Assembly: GCA_036365145.1 (NCBI GenBank)
Contig: JAEOAD010000035.1
Location: forward strand, 2,044,001 to 2,108,000
Source: Orientallactaga sibirica
Lineage: Eukaryota > Chordata > Mammalia > Rodentia > Dipodidae
Reading direction: 5' to 3'
Length of the DNA: 64,000 nucleotides
Shown here: positions 45,155 to 57,473 of the stretch, piece after piece
How the letters are laid out: each line of letters begins with the position of its first letter
How positions within the stretch are numbered: position 1 is the first letter of the stretch
Position numbers and translations under genes: made by a program
The notes under the pieces: generated by a model
What the model was told of the DNA's origin: nothing
What the model saw: the letters and a program-made list of their open reading frames with translations, nothing else
Database searches by the model: none

Positions 45155-47339
45155 AAGTCTTTTGGAGTTGATATCTCTGGAGGAAAAGGGGAGTTCTGCC
45201 ATGCAGAGGAAGAAGTGGAACTGCGAGCGATCACCATGGAACCATGGAGGCTTGCACATCCTAGGAGTTCCACAGCTCCGATGCTTTTGTCAGCGTGTTG
45301 GGATAAGTACACCATGTCCCATACTAGTCCCCAGACAATCTTGAATGAAGCAGTCTCCTTCAATCAATTATAGTTGGTGGAGACAGTGTTGTGAGGAGCC
45401 AGCACTCTCTGTTCGTTCCTGGAGTAAACCATAGCACTCATTGCAGACTGTGAGCTCACACTGGCCCTTTGTGAGCTTTGTGATTACCCACAAATTTTTC
45501 ATTGTTATTATTATTATTATTATCTTGACCATGTTCCCATAGTTTCTTTCAGAAGAATAGAGACAATAGAACATACTAAAGACATTCATAACAATAAATT
45601 AATCCATACATGTGATGATTTTCTAAATCCCAAAATAGTTTTATATCCATAAGATATAGATGGCATCTGGCATCTGAAAATACATGGAGAAGTAGTGAAC
45701 TAATGTTTCATAATCTAGCCTATATAAATCACCTGAGTTTCCTTATGCTAGTCGGCCTGTGTAATATACAGGCTTTGGGTCATATCCCAGCTTTTGCTCT
45801 GGACAAGGACGCTGGTGGGCTTTGCATCAGAGAAGATGGTTAAATCTCCCACACTAATGTGGCTGGCTATACACTTTGTCATGAGTGCGGCATGGGATAA
45901 GGTAGGTGAGGTCCTCCATATGCAATGGTTTGTTTGCTTGGGCATTTACCCAAAGGGGTGCATGGGGGCTTGGAGACACCTGCAGAGGGAATTAGCCATC
46001 ATCCAGGCATGTGAGTGGAGGGGACAAGCTTGTGGAAGAAAAACATCACTGTGAAGACGGGTAGCTTGGAGGGGGCTGAGGGAAGCTAACCAAACACCCT
46101 TCTTTTATGAGTCACTCTTTAAAGGTCTTGCTTAAATTTTTTGTTTGAAAAAAATTGTGATTTAAAAGGTTCAAACAGCCTAGGGAAGTAAATCCATGCA
46201 TACTTTCAACGTTAGTTAATATTTACTAAGAAATCATAGGTTACAACAAATTAAACTTTTTGGCTCTCTCTCTGTGCTTTTCTGGCCAACCATGTTAGTG
46301 ACTTTCCTACAGATAGTTTATAACTCTGTTTTTTTTTTTCTTCCTGCTCTAGAGCAACGAAAGTGTGAATCAGAGGAACTCCAGGTCTGTGGCTCATAAG
46401 CCAGGGTCGTTGGAAAATGGACTTGAGATTGGGGAATGGATCCATGAGAACTAGCACAGACTACGATGCCCGCTCATCACTGACAAAGGTTGCTTAGATT
46501 TCTTCTTTGTTTTTTTTTGAGGTGAATCCTTTCGTATAAGCCTGGGCACCCTCAGAAAGGGCTTTCTAGTCCAAACTGTTGTTTATTTTGGACTCCCTCT
46601 CTCAGCTTTCACTTGTGACCTTAGGAATGAGCTCACAATTGGAAGCAAATCGGTCTTCTGCTTCTACTGTTAAATAATTACCTACCCACTGCAAAACCAC
46701 ACAGGACTGACAGTGGCCTTGTCCCAAAGAGATGCTTTGTGGAGTTCTATCATGTCACTTGCAAGTTTAGGTTCGACTGCTGAGATGATTCAGTGAGGGG
46801 AGTTGACTTCTCTGTAAACGGGTTTCCTTCGGTGCAGTGTGGTTCCACTGGGTGCTCATTTGGGGAAGTCACCCATTACAGATCTCTGTGATGACTGAAG
46901 TTGCACCGTTTGCTTTGGGTACCATGAATGTGTTTGACAGGCATCTCAACTGAAGTCCTGAGACTAAACAGTGAATCTTGAAAGTTTTTTCTTTTGGGGG
47001 GGGGGGATCCTAACCTTGAAGAATAGGAGGGGCTTCTGGAGGGCTCGCTGAATTACAGAGTCTTATGTGCCACATGGGTTTTTGTGGACTTCAGTTAGTA
47101 TTAATGGAATCATGTTTGGAGGCTTCAGTGTTCAGAATCATCAGAGAGACTTAGTGCTTTAGTCCTTCATCAATGGGCTTCTGGAAGCGATCTCAACCTT
47201 TCCACATCAGAGTGATGTTTCAGAAATTCTCTTGATGAGTCAGAAAAGACAGAAGCAGCTAATGTTTATTCACTCACGGGTTCTATAATAAACTTTTGTT
47301 TGGCTCCACCCCAGTGTTTGCCCATGACAGTGACGGATG
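45155..47339. other. Unique DNA
   Basis: Short (TTA)n at 45504-45523 and a G-run of 11 at 46996-47006. No gene was recognised. Confidence 0.45.
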
Positions 47340-47480
47340 CTTCCTAATGACTCAATGAAATCCATTTTATGGATGAGAGACAGATTCAGAGAAGTCAAAT
47401 AGCCTAGAAATGGAAGAGTTAGCAAAGGAAGAACTTGAGATTTAAATTTAGATCTGACTTTACAAATAGCTAAAGCTTTC
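47340..47480. mobile_element. Probable MIR fragment
   Basis: CCATTTTATGGATGAGAGAC, then AGATTCAGAGAAGTCAAATA and GCCTAGAAATGGAAGAGTTA, has the 'ttacagatgaggaaactgag ... gctagtaagtgg' order of MIR. Confidence 0.55.
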
Positions 47481-48409
47481 CATGAAGCATCTCCCTCATG
47501 AATGTGTCATGCACTTGAGAAGACAACCACAGAGAATAGAAACAGCCAATTCCTGTAGCCACAAAGAGAGAGAATATATTGCCCTATGAAAATATCTTCC
47601 TCCTTTTGGGGGCAGTTACTGAACCACTCTCTCCCATATTTCCACCTCCTGTCCTCCTCCTTCCTACCACCCAGGATGTGTCATGAACTCCTACAGCAGG
47701 CAAATGAGGCGACATCATTCTGAAAGCTCTCCTCAAGCATGCTTCTGACATCCTCTGGCTTTGAATATCCACGGAATATTTCCAAAGAGAAGATTTAAAA
47801 GAAGCAGACCTGGAGTTGCACAGAGGCAGGAAAGACATCCTTGAGGTCATTCTTTCTTTTTGCTACACTGATGTATTCTTTCCAGAGTGATAATAATCTT
47901 TTTTGAAATGCAGGTCTAAGACGGAAGGAATTTTTATCTGGAAGAGGAATATAAATCAGCATTGACTGCCAGTTTCCACTGATGATTGCTTTCCAGGCGG
48001 AATTCCTACAAATTCTTGATGCATGACCTCCAATGAAAAAATAAAACCCCTTTAAAAACTTGTTGAGAAATTCCAGATAACTTTCACAAGAGTCTTAATT
48101 TTAGAGCGTTAACACAATCTTGGTTGGAAAGATAAAACTACAATGCAGTTATTTGGTGAAAGTCATTGCTTCACAATGAAGTCATTGGAGATTATTTTAC
48201 TCTGCTTATCTGGCCTCCCTTTCCCCCCTCCACTCTCTCCTTTAAACTTGGGTCTTTTCCCCCAGAATAATTTTATTATGCATTACTCAATGTACTCTGG
48301 ATTCACCCTTATAAAAGGATAAAGTGTTTCAACAGATAACCATTTAGAGGCAGCCGATGTGAGTCGAAACCTACCAGGGTGAGCAAACATTGTTATAGCT
48401 GTTACATCT
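47481..48409. other. Unique DNA
   Basis: No gene was recognised. Confidence 0.4.
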
Positions 48410-48530
48410 TAGTACTATGTACTATGCATTATCACTTACACTTGGTTTTGTAAACCGTAGAAGAAGGTTAAGTAATTTTGTATAATTCCAAATAGTGAGA
48501 TGGGCAGCTTTTGAATGCTCTCACCACAAA
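48410..48530. mobile_element. Possible MIR fragment
   Basis: TACTATGCATTATCACTTAC, then AAGGTTAAGTAATTTTGTAT and CAAATAGTGAGATGGGCAGC, is compatible with a decayed MIR. Confidence 0.4.
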
Positions 48531-49012
48531 GACATGATAAACATTTGAGATGGTAGATTGCCCAAATAGCTTAATTTGTCCATTACACAATGTATAGATG
48601 CAGAGACATCACAGTATGCCCTATAAAGGTGCATGGTACCTGTTAATTAGAGACCTAATTTTTTTACAGCAACAGGTGAGAAATAATTGACTCCAAGATA
48701 TTTGTGTGTATTTTTGCAAGAGATTGATTTAGGTGTGTAGAGCTGGAAGTATACATACTGGTATTTATCAAGGGCCCAAGAGGCTACAGTGTAGGGATAT
48801 GCTTTCCTCGTGGGACATCTGGGGAAAGAAAAACAGAAAGGTGAAGTAACTGTCCATGGATTTGTAATTTTTAAACAGTGGCGTGGCAGCAATTCACATG
48901 CAAGAATGTCTGGCTGTAAAGTTGATCACCTCCCTATACAAAGTGTCACCCTTGCTAAACCTAGATAGGTCAACATAGAGGTGCAGCCACACATGCAAAA
49001 ATGGATCAACAA
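48531..49012. other. Unique DNA
   Basis: No gene or clear repeat was seen. Confidence 0.4.
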
Positions 49013-49205
49013 GGGTTGGAGAGATGGCTTAGTGGTTACGACACTTGCCTGTGAAGCCTAAGGACCCAGGATCAATTCGCCAGTACTCACGTAAGCCAGA
49101 TGCACAAGGTGGTACATGGATCTGGAGTTCATTTGCACTCGCTAGAGGCCCTGGCTCACTCATTCTCTCTCACTCTTTCTTTCTCCTAAATAAATATGAA
49201 TTCTT
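49013..49205 (+). mobile_element. B2-type SINE
   Basis: GGGTTGGAGAGATGGCTTAG, CTCACGTAAGCCAGATGCAC and GCTAGAGGCCCTGGCTCACT are present, then a CT-rich stretch and AAATAAATATG. Confidence 0.93.
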
Positions 49206-49329
49206 TTTAGAAACTGAATCAGTGACTCAGAATGGCTAGCAAGAAAGAAGTTTTCACAGACCAACACTTTTCCAAAAATTTTCACTTACTTAGAACTGAT
49301 TAATTCATTTTTCTTGATGCTAATTTTTC

Positions 49330-49563
49330 TTTTTTGTCAAAACAAAACATGTCTCTGTATATGTGTGCATGCATGCTTGCACACACACATGCATGAATAC
49401 CTGCATGCACATTCTCCAGGGTCTCATTCCACTGGAAATGAATGGCAGAAACCATATTCCATTTTGGATTTGGCTCTACTTGCATGCTGGGGGATTGAAC
49501 CTCAACGTGGCAGGCTTTATAAGCAAGCACCTTTAACCAACTGTAACCATTGAGCCATCTTCA
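49330..49563 (-). mobile_element. Old B2-like SINE, antisense, with CA/GCAT-rich start
   Basis: GGGGGATTGAACCTCAACGT, then TATAAGCAAGCACCTTTAAC and ATTGAGCCATCT, is a reversed tRNA-type head. The left part holds alternating purine-pyrimidine sequence (GTGTGCATGCATGCTTGCAC). It is strongly diverged. Confidence 0.55.
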
Positions 49564-49777
49564 AACTGAAAGCTAATTTTTTGATTGTGTTTAAATGTCA
49601 TCACAGGAGATGATATGGTAAAATGATTTTACATTCTGAGGTATTTATATAAAGAAGCATGATTATCTAGTGAACAGAGTGTCTATCTTTAATATTAAAT
49701 TTCCCTGTATTATTTAATTTTCTTTAGTTTTTATAAGATATGCATGGGCAGTGAGAAAAGTGGTTTATAAAATAAAA

Positions 49778-49858
49778 ACAGTGGGGACAAGAGTGCTGCT
49801 CAGAGCTTGAGTGCTTGCATAGCATTTTCAATGCCCTGGATCTAATCCTCAGAACCAA
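49778..49858 (+). mobile_element. ID-like SINE, diverged
   Basis: TGCTGCTCAGAGCTTGAGTG, then CTTGCATAGCATTTTCAATG and CCTGGATCTAATCCTCAGAACC, mirrors the ID head ('agctcagtggtagagtgcttgcctagcatg ... gttcaatccccagcacc'). Confidence 0.55.
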
Positions 49859-49989
49859 ATTAATTCATTAATCAATTTTCAAAAGACAAGAAGAGGCATT
49901 ACGAGCACATTTTGTTCATTATAAAAGTTTTCTGTTTTTAGGGGATGTATAATGAGCTAATGGTAGAAATTATGTTTTACATTGTTGCT

Positions 49990-50266
49990 GTTATTTTATT
50001 TGTGTGTCATAGGATGTCTTCAAGGTGTTGGTCCTTGTCTTTCACCTTGTTTGAATCAGGGTCTCATTGTTTTGCCGCTGGAAACACCATATAGCTGGTC
50101 CATGACCTTCAGTATTCTCCTGACTACTTCTCCCATTGCCTTAGGTGCTTCGGGACAACAGGCTCATGTGTACCCAGCTTTGTGTGTGTACTGGGGATCC
50201 AAAATCCAAGTCAGCAAGCTTGCAGAGTAAGTGCTTTAATTAACTGATCCATCTTCTAGCCCTCTC
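49990..50266 (-). mobile_element. B4/RSINE-type composite SINE, antisense
   Basis: Blocks TTGGTCCTTGTCTTTCACCT, GAATCAGGGTCTCATTGTTT and TACTGGGGATCCAAAATCCA, ending in ACTGATCCATCTTCTAGCCC, give a reversed tRNA head with a B1-like middle. A copy of similar layout lies at 54198-54525. Confidence 0.55.
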
Positions 50267-50414
50267 CCAAATTATATTATATACTGAAGTGTTTGTTTTC
50301 TTTATCCAAAAATGTTCCCATTTTACTGGCTTGTATACAAGGAGTCTAAGTGGGTTGTTTTTAAGAGAAAAATTCTAGCATATTAATTTTTCAACAACAA
50401 TAAAATTCTATAGA

Positions 50415-50584
50415 AGCCAGGTGTCGTGGTGCATGCTTTTATTCTAAGCCCTCAAGAGGCAGAGGTAGGAGGATCGCCATGAGTTCAAGCCACCCTGAGA
50501 CTACAGAGTGAATTCCAGGTCAGCCTGAGCTAGAGTGAGATCCTACCTTGAAAACAAACAAACAAAAAAATAAAGTAAAATGAA
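50415..50584 (+). mobile_element. B1 SINE with 15-bp target duplication
   Basis: AGCCAGGTGTCGTGGTGCAT through CTGAGCTAGAGTGAGATCCT to an AAAC-rich tail. AATAAAATTCTATAG flanks it at 50399-50413 and 50585-50599. Confidence 0.94.
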
Positions 50585-50599
50585 AATAAAATTCTATAG

Positions 50600-51380
50600 T
50601 GTAAATTACATTGTGTAAATATTTGTATTGAGCATTTTATTATTCAAAACAGGGACATAGAAAAAGTGACACATTCTTTCCCCAAAGTATTCATAGTAGT
50701 GTGAGAAAATCGGCACAAAAACATATAGTTATGGTGGGAAATTCTCAGGACCATGCCTGACATAGAAAAGAACATAGAAAGAAGCATTAGTTGGCTTCTA
50801 AATTCCTAGATATAGAGAAAACATAGCTCATTGAATGAAAATTACATTAGATTAGGAAGTTGTGATAGTGAACTATAGGGAAAGATACAAATATGTTTGT
50901 TCCATCTAGACTGAGCATACTTTTTAAAATATGTAAATCCATACATTTTCTGCAAAAAGAAAAAGCAGCTATCATAATGGCTCATATATATTATGTTTTC
51001 AAATCTTGCTCAAAAATGTGGAAAGCGGCAGGCAGTTTTCTTGTCCCCAACACGTAGATGAACATCCCTCATCACTTCAGTTTCCTCCCAGATACGTAAC
51101 AGAGTCTTGTAGAGTTGTAGAGTAAGAAATCTTCACGTTTTACAATTCTAACATATCCCTCTATACTCTTCTCTATTAAAAACAGTACACTTTTTCCTAA
51201 GTATTCAATATAAGTATTTTCCCTTTTTTTTTCTTTTTTGATACATTTTAAATAATGACCTTTTTTTTTTTTTTTTTTTTACTTTTTTGTCACTTATAAA
51301 AGTGGCCAATCCTTCCTTTCTAAATCTCTTAATGATCTTATAATATCCGGATTTGTTTTGCCTAAAATACATAAAATAGC
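50600..51380. other. Unique AT-rich DNA
   Basis: A T-run of about 20 lies at 51261-51280. No gene was recognised. Confidence 0.4.
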
Positions 51381-51531
51381 AGCCAGTTATGGTGGCACAC
51401 ACTTTTAATCCCAGCACTCAGGAGGCAGAGGCAGGAGGATCACCGTGAGCTAGCAGTCAGCTTGATAATACGTAGTGAATTCCAGGTCAGCTTGGGCTAG
51501 AGCAAGACCCTATCTTGAAAAAGTAAAAAAG
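51381..51531 (+). mobile_element. B1 SINE
   Basis: AGCCAGTTATGGTGGCACAC, CCCAGCACTCAGGAGGCAGA and TTGGGCTAGAGCAAGACCCT are present, followed by an A-rich tail. Confidence 0.92.
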
Positions 51532-51567
51532 AAATAAGCAGAAAGATACAGAGAGGGACAGAAGGTG

Positions 51568-51571
<4 letters not shown>

Positions 51572-51633
<62 letters not shown>
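51572..51633. repeat. (TG)n microsatellite
   Basis: About 31 TG units with one TA interruption, starting about 40 bp after the B1 tail. Alternating purine-pyrimidine sequence of this length can adopt Z-DNA in vitro. Confidence 0.96.
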
Positions 51634-51636
<3 letters not shown>

Positions 51637-52073
51637 GGACAGGGGTTCTCATCTGAAGTCAGAACAGGGAGGGTAGGATGCATGACTAAAGAAAATGCTG
51701 TGTGTTCTTGATTTTCTCCCTGTGTTAATCAAATAATTCCCACATTCCTACGCGCAGCTCTGCTTTCCCAACCTTCCTATTTCTTTGGCTTTTACCTCAG
51801 CTCAGAGTTGTTACAGTTGTCGCCTCATGGTGTTTTTCTTTCAATCCATTCAGATTTACTTTCCTAAATGAACACTTCCAAAGACCTGTTTCACTTGTCT
51901 GGTAGTAAGGAATACCATTGAAGGCACTTAATGTACGCTAACAACAGCCGGTCAGGTTATCATGTGATCTCCTCCACACTGGGCTGTCAATTCATCCATT
52001 TGTTTTCAACACAATTGTTTTGGGTGACTACTGTATTCCTGGAACTGACCTTATTATTCAAGTTATAGCTATA

Positions 52074-52246
52074 GGCTGGAGAGATGGCTTAGCTATTAAG
52101 GCATTTGCCTGCAAAGCCAAAGGATCCCAGTTCAATTCTCCAGGACCCACGTAAGCCAGATGCACAAGGGGGCACATGCACCTGGAGTTCATTTGCAGTG
52201 GCACCCTTTCTCTCTCTCTCTCTCTCCCTCTTTCTCTCTCAAATAA
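52074..52246 (+). mobile_element. B2-type SINE
   Basis: GGCTGGAGAGATGGCTTAGC, GACCCACGTAAGCCAGATGC and CACCTGGAGTTCATTTGCAG are present. The 'ggctggaggccctgg' block is deleted before the CT-rich stretch. Confidence 0.93.
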
Positions 52247-52303
52247 ATGAATTAATTAATATTCATTAATATTCATTAATATTCATTAATATCATTAATA
52301 TTC
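52247..52303. repeat. 10-bp tandem repeat from a B2 tail
   Basis: About five ATTAATATTC units, one shortened, continue directly from the AATAAATGAATTAATTAAT tail of the B2 before them. Confidence 0.9.
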
Positions 52304-52892
52304 ATAGATAGGGGAGAGTCACTTAAGAGTCACAGACACTCTCAGGGAAACAAAGCAAGAGAGCAGGAGACAGTGACTGAGAAGCAGCGCTGTGCTTGGA
52401 TTCTCAAGGCATTTTGGTCACAGGACAAATGATGTGCGGCTGCCAAGCGACTGTTTCTTATCACTCAGTAGCCCTGGTGGCAGCTATCATGCACCAGGTG
52501 CAGGTCGCGAGGTGCAAGCTGTAAGACAGGTCTTCAGGGATGTAGTACAGCGTTTCTCAGATGCCCTTTTGTCACCATATGTTTGTGCAGGTGAAATAGC
52601 ATAGGGAAGCCCATAACCCCTGGGCATGTTCATCGTTCCATTGAAAAATGTTTGATGTAGTTTATATCTTTTATGAGTAAGGAAATGGGTAATGTGGGGG
52701 GTAGAGATGAATGATGAAAATGTAGATTTCAGACAGGTGTGAATTACAGCATGAGCAACTTAGGAAACCCTGTGGGCTCATTTGGATATCACTTTCCTCT
52801 ACTAAAAAAAAAAAAAAAGGTAAAAAGTTGCCTTCAAAACTGGTTACCAATCGAAGTATATAATTTACTTCTCTATTTCTCTTTTTTTTAAA
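52304..52892. other. Unique DNA
   Basis: A 70-codon frame at 52392-52604 shows no recognisable domain. No gene is called. Confidence 0.4.
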
Positions 52893-53000
52893 TGTGTATA
52901 GGAAGGGTATGGGGCATGAATTTACCACCTTGTGAATCACAGGAGCCTGGAGAGGGTAGGATGAAGACTGACCTCAATCTTCTCCTCCCCCCCCTCACTC
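52893..53000 (-). mobile_element. Partial SINE end flanking an L1
   Basis: The first roughly 43 bases, from ATGTGTATAGGAAGGG, match 54198 onward with about five mismatches. It then diverges into a CCTCCCC-rich stretch. It lies on the other side of the L1 at 53062-54112. Confidence 0.5.
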
Positions 53001-53061
53001 CCTCTTCTCTCCTTCTCTTTCCTTTTTATATTACCTATATTTTTCTTCCTTCTTTTCCCTT

Positions 53062-54112
53062 AGCACTGGCCTGTAACTCCCAGTACCAGCATGTAGTTAA
53101 TATCCACAAAGAGCTGTTGATCAGTGAGACCTACAAGGTTTCCCAAAAGAAGACAGATTTCTGTCAGAGTACTTGATGACCCACCAAAGGTTAATGGTAA
53201 GATCCTACTGCCTAAGACACTATATGCTGCTGGGAAGGAATACGAAGGGACCTGACTAGATTCTGGAAGAGAGTCAGTCCCCAGACAGTTAGCTTGTCTA
53301 GTGCCAGCAGGTGCTATATGAGCAAATGGGGGAAAATGACCAACATATGTCTAAGCAACTCATGGTCTAAGCTACTCAGCAGCAATCAACAAGGGCAATA
53401 GTGGCACACAGCCATGGGGGGTAACCAACTGCTCTTGATTTGGCTAATGGATCCGCTCAGTGGCACGGAACCCATACCTGGAATGGGGAAATAAGTCAGA
53501 ACCATATCCAAAAATGAGCCTGCTCTCCAATATCAAGTGCCCACCAATAGTGGGATACAAGAGGGTCTACACCTATTAAATTCTTTCTAAAATAATAATC
53601 GTTATCCATGTATCTTGCACTGACCTCACTCTCCATTGGAGAATTTGCTTCTCTTTTTCACATGGACACAGAACCTGAGGAGAGAATCAGCCCATCGCAC
53701 CTCAGTAGGGCACTAGCTGAAGTCATAGAGTTATTGGGGAAATGAGCAAGAATGCTGCTTTCTTGGTGAACCTGGTGTCAGCACAAGAGTGAAGGAGATA
53801 GACACAGAGAACACTCAACCCCTACTAAACCAGATATCAAGAGACTCCCAAGACCGCGTCACTGAAGAATACCTAAAACGAATCCAACATGGCTTAGGGA
53901 AATTGGCAGAAGAGGGGGCAGAAAAATTGTTAGAGCCATTGTTAGAGTTGGGTCATTATGCACAGAGACATTGCCTCTTCTGCATAACTGATGGCTACCC
54001 CCACAAGGCAAGACCCACATTACCCATGTGGGGAGGACAGGGAGAAGGCTAACGATGGTACCATCATGGCTCTATACACACTATATACATAACTAATTTT
54101 TTAAAAAGGTGA
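53062..54112 (+). mobile_element. 5'-truncated L1, 3' UTR, sense
   Basis: The first half resembles the L1 UTR copies at 1398-2436 and 16752-17391 (ATGGTAAGATCCTACTGCCT; AATAGTGGCACACAGCC; AACCAACTGCTCTTGA). The second half matches the reversed UTR at 61690-62038 (GAAGGAGATAGACACAGAGA; GTTAGAGTTGGGTCATTATG). It therefore joins the two sets as one lineage-specific L1 family. The 3' end differs from the purine-rich type, so it is another subfamily. The frame at 53789-54052 is in UTR and is not a known protein. Confidence 0.7.
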
Positions 54113-54197
54113 AAAAATCAACATTAAATGGTAAGTCATCCAGGAACAGCATATACATCGTTTCAAAACATTAAAGGCAGGTTCATTAAACTATGAA

Positions 54198-54525
54198 AAA
54201 ATGTGCATAGGAAGGGGATGGGGCATGCATTCACCACCATGTGCATGTGGAGCTCTGAGGACAACCTCACGGTGTTTGTCCTCTCCTTCCACCCTGCTTG
54301 AGGTGAGCCTCCCTTATTGTCTGCTCCACTGGGTGTGTGCTAGTCTAGGTGGTCCACAAGCCTCTGGAACCTTCTGACTCTGTCTCCCACTGCTGTAAGC
54401 ATGTTGGGACCACAGACGCATATGTGTCATGTTGCAGATGGCTCTGCATGGACTCTGGGTAAACAAATCTGGACCAGTAGGTTGGGAGCAAGTACCTTTA
54501 ACCACTGAACCATCTCCCTGCCCTT
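54198..54525 (-). mobile_element. B4/RSINE-type composite SINE, antisense
   Basis: CTGAGGACAACCTCACGGTG, CCTCTCCTTCCACCCTGCTT, a GTTGGGACCACAGACGCATA block (B1-like), and the reversed head AACCACTGAACCATCTCCCT are present. Confidence 0.6.
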
Positions 54526-56734
54526 CTATTATGCTTTAAAAAAATACCTAACTTCTTTCCTAGTCTTTATTGCAAATAACTTTTAATTGGTACCTAAAAT
54601 TAGGCCAATTATAGGCTAAAGATTTATAGCTATTTACAAAAATAAAAACCAAGGTTACATACTTTTCTTCAGCCTCAGCAATAAATTGTGTTTCTTCTCT
54701 TCCTCATCTGGTACTGTTGTACTTCCTTCCTTTATGGAATTTTGCACATTCTCCTTATAATATCCCTATAAAACCCTCTTCTTAATCTCCTTAGTAATCT
54801 TTTTGTTTCCAAGTGAAAGCTGTCATGCAATGTAGTAGATGCTACACACTAGACATGAAACAAGTGTCACAGATTCTGGGTGTAATTCAAATAGGCACTG
54901 AAAAATTATTTTCAGCATTGATAACACCATTAGAATATATGAGTAGCCTCCCTGAGTGGCAGTCTTGCCAACAAAAGCACAATTTGAATGTGTAAGATCT
55001 GGTATGTCATCAAAGGCCATTCGCATGATTTCATCATTGCGGCACTTATTTAATGAGTGACTCTTAGGACAGTTAGAAGTGTACAGTAAGGACTTCAGCG
55101 GGAGGTTGAAAAGCTATCAAATAAGGTCCATACCTTGAGCAACTTAGCAGTTTAGAGTAGGAAACAAGAGTCCACAAATACGAAGTCATCTATAATTAAA
55201 TTCTAAATTGTGTACTGAAAGTAAGCGAGGCAGAAATCCAAAGAACTTTCACCAACAGCAGCACAGCAGGGTAGAAAAGGTACCAGACCCTTGACAGCCA
55301 CCAAGCACCAGGCCCGACTTGAGGAGCCAAATATTCTACACAGGCCACCAAGGGAATTAAAGACCAGTCCGCACAAGGTCACCGCACAATGACCAGTCAT
55401 AAGAATGAGGAACAAAACTGGCTCCTTTTTAATTTTTTTTTTTTTTTTTTGATCTGGGAAGAGAGGCTGGGCTTGACATAGCAGTGCAGATTTCAGAAAT
55501 TCCAGTGTCAGGTATTGTTCCTAAAGGAGAAACATGCTGAGAACTTGTGAGAATGCAAAATTGTCCTTGAGCATAAGGAAGGGAGCCAAAGCACTCCCAG
55601 ACATTAGTCAGCAGTGCAGTCTAACAACTTGCATTGCTCAGTGGGGCCAGGTCACCGAGGGGCCCGGAGGCTGTTCTTACAAGGACTCCCGCGCAGTAAG
55701 TTAGGAAGGAGAAGAAAGAATTTCTGATATGGACATGAAATGTATAAGCAGTATAAAGCAAGATTATAAGAGAAAATTTTTAAAGGGCTAAGGACACCAG
55801 GTTTGACGTGGATCTCTTGTAAGGTATCAGGAGGGCTACTCACAAATTCCCTCCCTCCCTGCCTTCCTCTCTCCCTCCCGCTGGAGTCTCTGGTTGGTGT
55901 TGAAAATACACACGGGACTGTTCTTGGGGCTCTTTAGACAGGGAGGAAAGTTATGCAAAGGTGAGAGAAAAGATACACAGATGACAAAGTAGAGAAGAAT
56001 AATTCTTCCCGAAGACACTAGAAAAATCTTTATTTGGATATAAAGTTGGATGATACCATGGGTACCTTTCCAAAATTACTCTGAAGTCTACGCCAACCAT
56101 CAAGAAATGCTAAAAATAACTTAGTGCATGTCTCAGACGGGTGTTCACACCATGACTATGCAGAGCACTGGTGCAATGGTGTACAGCTCATTATTTGTTG
56201 AAGAGTCTAGAGTCTATACATGGAAATTTAGGGAGTACTTAGTATATGTTTTGCTATTCATTGGGTCCTCTAAAACTGACAAAATACAAGACTGACTCCT
56301 CAACTGAGAAGAATATAAAATTGGAATGGAAATCACCATCAGTATATGCTGTTGGTAATAGTCACCCCTTACCCCCAACATTACCACCACCACCATCACC
56401 ACATGACAGTGTGTTGTCCTACTTCCAAACTAGAGATGTTACATCAGGCCAGATTATCGACGTACATGAAAAGTGACTTTACCTTTGGACACTCTTAAAC
56501 TCTTAGCTCTTTCTTGCACCTTCTAACAGACAGTGGACTCTATACAGGTAACAATTCATAGCAGCCACACAGACATATAAATGCATACTCATGAATTATA
56601 TCTTCCAATATAAACTTTGAGACATTTGGAAATTGCCTATAGCAAATAAAATGTATTTATTCGATTTTCAGTGGTAGCAAAATTTTATCATCTAAAAACA
56701 ATTTAAAGTTTTGAAAGTAACCAAAATCAGTTGT
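54526..56734. other. Unique DNA
   Basis: A T-run at 55435-55450 is followed by sequence not recognised as a repeat. No gene was seen. Confidence 0.45.
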
Positions 56735-56885
56735 GGGGTGTGATGGTTAATTTTATAAGTCAACTCACTTGAGTCATTGTGTCGAGATATTTCTAATAAA
56801 AGGTACTGTGAGTACATCAGTGACGATGTTTCTAGGTTTGATGTTTCTAGCATTTGAACTGATAGGCTCAGGGAAGCAGCCCACC
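56735..56885 (+). mobile_element. Old unnamed mammalian repeat
   Basis: TGTGATGGTTAATTTTATAA followed by GTCAACTCACTTGAGTCATT is a start shared by a widespread mammalian interspersed repeat. I could not assign the family. Confidence 0.4.
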
Positions 56886-56929
56886 GTCCTCAGTTCCGTT
56901 CCTCATTGCTTTATCTGCAGACCTAAGGG

Positions 56930-57236
56930 AGAAGAATCCCATGTTGGCTCCTGGTTTCAGTCCACAATGGCAGAGAAGGCATGGCACTGGAAGCGGCAGA
57001 AGCTCAGGGCAGCAGCTTGCCACTTCCTGGTAGATCAGGAAACAGGAGTCTCATGGTGGAACCTGAAGCAAGTGTGAATTCAAGGCCCACCTCTAATACT
57101 GCCCTTCAAAAAGCTTGGACTCACCTCTTAAAGGTTCCACAGCCTTCGCCTAAAACATACCACCTGCTGGGGACCTCTTACTATTCAAACATAACATGTG
57201 AGTCCTTGGGTAACAGTTCGCCTTGAAACCAGAACA
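56930..57236 (-). mobile_element. Solo LTR-like repeat, antisense
   Basis: CACAATGGCAGAGAAGGCAT near the left, then CACCTCTTAAAGGTTCCACA, CCACCTGCTGGGGACCTCTT and CAAACATAACATGTGAGTCC: the reversed order of MaLR LTR blocks ('ggtccccag ... ggttccacc'). Confidence 0.5.
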
Positions 57237-57347
57237 AGTAGATCTCAGGCAATAAGTGGAAGGCCACAATGAAACACAAAGTCCAAGTAAAAGATTACTA
57301 TTAAGCCAGGAAATAGGAGTTTACCTTTCTTCAAATTTGAACTAATT

Positions 57348-57473
57348 GGGAGGCAGAGGTAGGAAGATCGCCATGAGTTCAAGGTCACCCTGAGACTACA
57401 GAGTGAATTCCAGGGCAGCCTGAGCTAGAGTGAGACTCTACCTCAAAAAGACCAAAAAAAATAAATAAATAAA
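57348..57473 (+). mobile_element. 5'-truncated B1 SINE
   Basis: Begins within the B1 body (GGGAGGCAGAGGTAGGAAGA) and ends in (AAAT)n. TGAACTAA flanks it at 57338-57345 and 57475-57482, so the truncation seems to have happened at insertion. Confidence 0.88.

Noticed and set aside
53789..54052. 87-codon frame with a Leu/Glu-rich stretch
   Set aside because: It lies in an L1 3' UTR. The related copy at 61690-62040 does not keep it intact.
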